From positions 1 through 43,296 of the forward strand of contig JAPKAX010000004.1 of the NCBI GenBank assembly GCA_028825025.1: DNA of 43,296 bases, written 5' to 3'. Below are positions 39,945-43,296 of this stretch, in pieces (the stretch's first letter is position 1; each line of letters begins with the position of its first letter). The DNA comes from Rhodospirillales bacterium (GTDB taxonomy: Bacteria > Pseudomonadota > Alphaproteobacteria > Rhodospirillales > Casp-alpha2). A program made the translations under genes and the position numbers. The notes under the pieces were generated by a model, which was given only the letters and a program-made list of their open reading frames with translations, was not told the origin of the DNA and searched no databases.

Positions 39945-40145
39945 TCAATTACCCCCAATGCCAAGAATCAGCTTTACGCCATACTGCAAAATTTGATCAG
40001 CAACCAAGAAAAATATAGCAGACACGATCACCATAATAAAAACCATGACCGTTGATACGGTGGTTTCTTTGCGTGATGGCCAAGTGACTTTTGCTGTTTC
40101 TTGACGTACTTCTTGAATAAACTGTGCCGGGTTAATTTTAGCCAT
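39945..40145 (-). CDS. secE: Protein translocase subunit SecE
   Basis: SecE clamps SecY in the inner membrane. The 66-residue protein has the amphipathic segment FIQEVRQETAKVTWPSRKE and one membrane helix (TVMVFIMVIVSAIFFLVADQ). This short form with a single helix is normal outside the enterics. Its stop is one base before the nusG ATG. Confidence 0.96.
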   Translation of the reverse strand: MAKINPAQFIQEVRQETAKVTWPSRKETTVSTVMVFIMVIVSAIFFLVADQILQYGVKLILGIGGN

Positions 40146-40191
40146 CGAGTTATTCCAAATAAATCCATTAAAATCAGGGCATCTTAGAAAG

Positions 40192-40267
<76 letters not shown>

Positions 40268-40297
40268 ATACATGACGAGCGTATCTTCAACTCATAA

Positions 40298-40332
40298 AAT
40301 AACGAGGCCGGCAAAATACCGACCTCGTTATT
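40298..40332 (-). terminator. Terminator after the second tuf gene
   Basis: A long inverted repeat (AATAACGAGG / CCTCGTTATT plus CGG/CCG inside) begins nine bases after the tuf stop, followed by a T-rich stretch. It separates tuf from tRNA-Trp and secE, although some read-through is likely because no strong promoter is visible between them. Confidence 0.75.
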
Positions 40333-40336
40333 ATTC

Positions 40337-41534
40337 AAATATTACTCGACGACTGTTGCAACGACGCCAGCACCAACAGTGCGGCCGCCTTCGCGGATAG
40401 CGAAACGAAGACCTTCGTCCATTGCGATCGGAGCGATCAAAGTCACTTCCATTGCAATGTTATCACCAGGCATAACCATTTCCGTGCCAGCTGGCAATTC
40501 GATGGTGCCCGTTACATCCGTAGTACGGAAGTAAAACTGTGGACGATAGTTCGAGAAGAATGGCGTGTGACGGCCACCTTCGTCTTTAGTTAGAATGTAG
40601 CACTCGCCTTTGAATTTCGTGTGCGGTGTAATAGATCCTGGCTGTGCCAAAACCTGACCACGCTCAACGTCTTCACGCTTCGTGCCACGAAGAAGAACAC
40701 CAACGTTATCGCCAGCTTCGCCTGAATCAAGCAGCTTGCGGAACATCTCAACGCCTGTGCAGGTCGTCTTTTGTGTATCTTTAACGCCAACGATTTCAAT
40801 CTCTTCACCCACTTTGACAACGCCACGCTCAATACGGCCAGTAACAACTGTACCACGACCGGAAATTGAGAATACGTCCTCAATCGGCATCAAAAAGGGA
40901 AGATCAATAGCGCGCTCTGGCTGTGGAATGTATTCGTCAACAGCGGCCATCAATTTATGAATGGCTTCTTTACCTGTTGCTTCATCACCGTCTTCAAGTG
41001 CACCAAGAGCTGTACCCATTACGATAGGGATATCGTCGCCAGGGAAATCATAAGAGCTGAGAAGCTCACGAATTTCCATTTCAACAAGCTCCAAAAGTTC
41101 ATCGTCATCAACTTGGTCAACTTTATTCATGAATACAACTAAAGCCGGAACTCCAACCTGACGGGCAAGCAAGATGTGCTCGCGGGTCTGTGGCATAGGG
41201 CCGTCAGCTGCCGACACAACCAAAATAGCACCGTCCATTTGAGCAGCACCCGTGATCATGTTCTTCACATAATCAGCGTGGCCTGGGCAATCAACGTGAG
41301 CGTAGTGACGAGCTTTTGTCTCATACTCAACGTGAGCCGTTGAAATGGTGATTCCACGTGCTTTCTCTTCAGGTGCTTTATCAATATCAGCATAGTCCTG
41401 GAATTCTGCGCCACCTTCTTCAGCCAATACTTTCGTAATCGCTGCTGTTAATGTCGTCTTACCGTGGTCAACGTGGCCAATTGTGCCAATGTTGCAATGC
41501 GGTTTATTGCGTTCAAATTTTTCTTTTGCCATCT
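40337..41534. repeat. 1198-bp exact repeat carrying tuf, copy 2
   Basis: This is the direct-orientation partner of 23693-24890. Identity begins five bases beyond the stop and ends two bases before the ATG. The two copies bracket about 15.4 kb of essential genes. Confidence 0.9.
40342..41532 (-). CDS. tuf: Elongation factor Tu, copy 2
   Basis: This second gene encodes an EF-Tu of 396 residues identical to the copy at 23698-24888, with the same [22 protein letters not shown] and NKVD motifs. Its context differs: it follows tRNA-Tyr and tRNA-Gly and precedes tRNA-Trp and secE, like tufB of E. coli. Transcription probably comes from the tRNA promoter at about 41865. Two copies support high EF-Tu demand and are kept alike by conversion. 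Confidence 0.98.
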   Translation of the reverse strand: MAKEKFERNKPHCNIGTIGHVDHGKTTLTAAITKVLAEEGGAEFQDYADIDKAPEEKARGITISTAHVEYETKARHYAHVDCPGHADYVKNMITGAAQMDGAILVVSAADGPMPQTREHILLARQVGVPALVVFMNKVDQVDDDELLELVEMEIRELLSSYDFPGDDIPIVMGTALGALEDGDEATGKEAIHKLMAAVDEYIPQPERAIDLPFLMPIEDVFSISGRGTVVTGRIERGVVKVGEEIEIVGVKDTQKTTCTGVEMFRKLLDSGEAGDNVGVLLRGTKREDVERGQVLAQPGSITPHTKFKGECYILTKDEGGRHTPFFSNYRPQFYFRTTDVTGTIELPAGTEMVMPGDNIAMEVTLIAPIAMDEGLRFAIREGGRTVGAGVVATVVE

Positions 41535-41605
41535 TATCTTCCTAAATCTCTTTATCCCCAAAGTGTTCAGACAGATAGATGATATTACCTAGCCGTCTAA
41601 CGATT

Positions 41606-41679
41606 TGGAGCGGGTGAAGGGAATCGAACCCTCGTCGTAAGCTTGGAAGGCTTCTGCTCTACCATTGAGCTACACCCGC
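41606..41679 (-). tRNA. tRNA-Gly (TCC anticodon)
   Basis: A 74-base cloverleaf: acceptor GCGGGTG with CACCCGC, D-arm TAGCTCAATGGTAGAGC, anticodon loop CTTCCAA with TCC, and T-arm AGGGTTCGATTCCCT. CCA is encoded. It lies between tRNA-Tyr and tuf in the same transcript. Confidence 0.97.
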
Positions 41680-41723
41680 TTAACACTCGCTCCGGCCCAA
41701 ATTGTATACCGAAACTTAAATGA

Positions 41724-41809
41724 TGGTGGAGGGAGTTGGATTCGAACCAACGTAGGCGTACGCCAACGGGTTTACAACCCGTCTCCTTTAGCCACTCGGA
41801 CACCCCTCC
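41724..41809 (-). tRNA. tRNA-Tyr (GTA anticodon)
   Basis: An 86-base class II tRNA: acceptor GGAGGGG with TCCCTCC, anticodon stem-loop ACGGGTTGTAAACCCGT with GTA, a long variable arm (TGGCGTACGCCTA region), and T-arm GTTGGTTCGAATCCAAC. CCA is encoded. It is the first gene after the promoter at about 41865. Confidence 0.97.
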
Positions 41810-41849
41810 ATCATAAATCTCCGGCAACCTTTCAGTCGTCGGAAGACCC

Positions 41850-41879
41850 GCAATATGGAGATTTGCGTGCCATTGTCAA
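41850..41879 (-). promoter_or_regulatory. Promoter for tRNA-Tyr, tRNA-Gly and tuf
   Basis: The minus strand has a consensus TTGACA and, 18 bases on, TATTGC followed by a GC-rich discriminator. It points to tRNA-Tyr, 40 bases downstream. GC-rich discriminators are typical of stringently controlled stable-RNA promoters. Confidence 0.65.
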
Positions 41880-41963
41880 CGCCTAAAATTACGATTTCCG
41901 TTAGCTTTTTTTAGATCATTCTTTTTAAGCTCCAAACTCGGTTACAGACAAGCAGGATTTATC

Positions 41964-42767
41964 GTGCTAAAGCGCCCTATGAGCAAACAGAAACTTAAGA
42001 AAATTCACCGTAAATCAGAGCGCCAGCAATCGCCCGCCCTGGCCCCAACTAACCTATGGATATATGGCATCCATGCCTGCGTTGCAGCACTAAGTAATCC
42101 GGATCGTCAGATCAATATGATCCTAACAACAAAACATTCAGCTGATTTTGTGGCGAATCTAAACAATCCAAATTTACCACAGCACCAAATTGTTGATCGA
42201 AATCAACTTGATGCAACCTTACCACCGGATTCTGTACATCAAGGTATCGCCATCCAGTGTGCCCCCCTTCCCTCCCCCCATTTAGAGGATGTGATAGCTG
42301 ATCAACCCGATAACAGTGCTTTAATTATTTTGGATCAAGCGAACGATCCACGTAATATTGGTTCTGTTTTGCGGTCAGCGGCAGCATTTGGGGCAACAGC
42401 AGTGATTGTTCCCGACCGCGGTACACCCGAAATAAGTGGATCGATGGCAAAAGCAGCGGCGGGAGCAATAGAGCAGGTGCCGATTGTTCGGGTAACGAAT
42501 CTAGCGCGTTCTTTACGTCATATAAAAGATGCTGGGTATTGGTGCGTCGGCTTAGATGGTCGAGCAACCCAAACTTTAGCCGAGTCAAAATTAAGCGGAA
42601 AAATAGCAATTGTGATGGGTGCTGAAGGAAGTGGGTTGCGTCAGTTAACCTCAGAAACTTGCGATTATTTAGCAAAAATACCGATTTCAGGACAGATGGA
42701 AAGCCTCAATTTATCGATCGCGACATCGATCGCTTTGTACGAGCTTAATCGAACAAATTCGATTTAA
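41964..42767 (+). CDS. rlmB: 23S rRNA (guanosine-2'-O-)-methyltransferase RlmB
   Basis: This SpoU-family enzyme methylates a 23S rRNA guanosine (G2251 in E. coli) with S-adenosylmethionine through a trefoil-knot fold. The 267 residues have a substrate-binding N-terminal domain (LWIYGIHACVAALSNPDR). The three SpoU motifs follow: LDQANDPRNIGSVLRSAAAF, VMGAEGSGLR and IPISGQMESLNLSIATSIAL. The GTG start at 41964 has AGGA six bases upstream; an ATG five codons later lacks a good site. It is transcribed divergently from the tRNA-tuf group. Confidence 0.92.
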   Translation: MLKRPMSKQKLKKIHRKSERQQSPALAPTNLWIYGIHACVAALSNPDRQINMILTTKHSADFVANLNNPNLPQHQIVDRNQLDATLPPDSVHQGIAIQCAPLPSPHLEDVIADQPDNSALIILDQANDPRNIGSVLRSAAAFGATAVIVPDRGTPEISGSMAKAAAGAIEQVPIVRVTNLARSLRHIKDAGYWCVGLDGRATQTLAESKLSGKIAIVMGAEGSGLRQLTSETCDYLAKIPISGQMESLNLSIATSIALYELNRTNSI

Positions 42768-42778
42768 AAAAAACCGTC

Positions 42779-42807
42779 TTGCCGATCCGGAAACATCCGT
42801 CTATGTT
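42779..42807 (+). promoter_or_regulatory. Possible promoter for tRNA-Thr
   Basis: TTGCCG is followed after 17 bases by TATGTT and a GC-rich stretch, 22 bases before the tRNA. Its position in the short gap after rlmB suggests that the tRNA is transcribed by itself. Confidence 0.5.
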
Positions 42808-42829
42808 CCGCCCGCAATAGAAATGACAC

Positions 42830-42905
42830 GCCGGTTTAGCTCAGTTGGTAGAGCGGCTGATTTGTAATCAGTAGGTCACGAGTTCGAATCTTGTAACCGG
42901 CACCA
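42830..42905 (+). tRNA. tRNA-Thr (TGT anticodon)
   Basis: A 76-base cloverleaf: acceptor GCCGGTT with AACCGGC, D-arm TAGCTCAGTTGGTAGAGC, anticodon stem-loop CTGATTTGTAATCAG with TGT, and T-arm ACGAGTTCGAATCTTGT. CCA is encoded. Confidence 0.97.
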
Positions 42906-42913
42906 TTACTTTC

Positions 42914-42952
42914 AATGACTTAGCTGTTTTCAGTTAGGTCATTTTTCGTTTT
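42914..42952 (+). terminator. Terminator after tRNA-Thr
   Basis: AATGACTTAGCTG and CAGTTAGGTCATT form a 13-bp stem with two G-T pairs and a four-T loop. A T-rich tail (TTTCGTTTT) follows. It lies nine bases after the tRNA on the plus strand. Confidence 0.8.
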
Positions 42953-42989
42953 AGGTACCATATAGGTTCCAAATCGACATAAAATACTT

Positions 42990-43238
42990 TTAACTTTCAG
43001 GCGGCAAAATTTCCTGAATACAAATGTCATCCACCAAGTGTTCCCGACCTATATCAATTAGATGCAACCGTTTCTGCTCATTCGGTATGTGTACGCCAAG
43101 GCCATTATTCATGGTCATTGCCAGCGATCTATCGCCAAGGTCCAGCCAATAGTTACGGCGGACAAGTTTTCCATCACCATCTCTGGCAAATGGATCGTTT
43201 TTGTCTGTGTTTAAATCGGGCTTGTAAAAGTTGGGCAT
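42990..43238 (-). CDS. Small hypothetical protein
   Basis: I do not recognise this 82-residue protein. From the ATG at 43238, with GGAA seven bases upstream, it begins MPNFYKPDLNTDKNDPFARD. It continues with basic and polar sequence (VRRNYWLDLGDRSLAMTMNN, LHLIDIGREHLVDDICIQEI). It has no signal peptide, membrane helix or metal motif, and the composition fits a small soluble protein. A longer in-frame start at 43286 lacks a better ribosome site. It converges with tRNA-Thr; its upstream context is outside the window. Confidence 0.5.
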   Translation of the reverse strand: MPNFYKPDLNTDKNDPFARDGDGKLVRRNYWLDLGDRSLAMTMNNGLGVHIPNEQKRLHLIDIGREHLVDDICIQEILPPES

Positions 43239-43296
43239 TGATTGTTCCAGTATAGTTAAGTTTGCTTTCCCAATATAATACAACAATAGGCAGCTA

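Overview
The window comes from an alphaproteobacterium, most likely Rhodospirillales-like. This is inferred from gene content and order, since there is no rRNA to confirm it. The evidence is an uninterrupted, co-oriented series tuf-(trp tRNA)-secE-nusG-rplKAJL-rpoBC-rpsLG-fusA-tuf-S10-spc-alpha, with no rpsD between rpsK and rpoA. A DegP-like protease, rarA, a CrcB-type channel, an rluC-like gene, a HAD hydrolase, an ATP12 chaperone and a propionyl-CoA carboxylase beta gene follow it. Base composition is moderate, with no obvious island in the ribosomal part.

Layout. Bases 1-9314 (minus strand) are housekeeping genes with signs of decay. pccB lacks its C-terminus. An AsmA-family gene is reduced to its two ends. 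The interval between the HAD gene and rluC holds the remains of an OmpR-type response regulator, a scrap of an IS66 transposase, and a PAS/histidine-kinase gene full of stops and frameshifts. Bases 9452-40145 (minus) are the transcription and translation superoperon, from rplQ back to secE, all intact. Bases 40192-41809 carry tRNA-Trp, a second tuf gene, tRNA-Gly and tRNA-Tyr, transcribed from a strong promoter near 41865. On the plus strand are rlmB and a tRNA-Thr with its own promoter and terminator. The right edge has a small unrecognised minus-strand gene.

How the genes work together. The superoperon supplies most ribosomal proteins, RNA polymerase core subunits (rpoA, rpoB, rpoC), NusG, elongation factors EF-Tu and EF-G, the SecY/SecE translocon subunits and adenylate kinase. 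Visible control elements include an L10-type leader before rplJ, a hairpin between rplL and rpoB, a terminator and a separate promoter before rpsL, a near-consensus promoter coupled to a short terminator before rpsM, and terminators after rplQ and after the second tuf.

I see no new defence, biosynthetic or mobile system. The points most worth a second look are the gene relics at 2232-2550 and 3367-5135, the damaged 3' end of pccB, the two identical tuf genes flanking about 15 kb of essential genes, a 21-codon upstream ORF coupled to rplK, and the promoter/terminator arrangement before rpsM.
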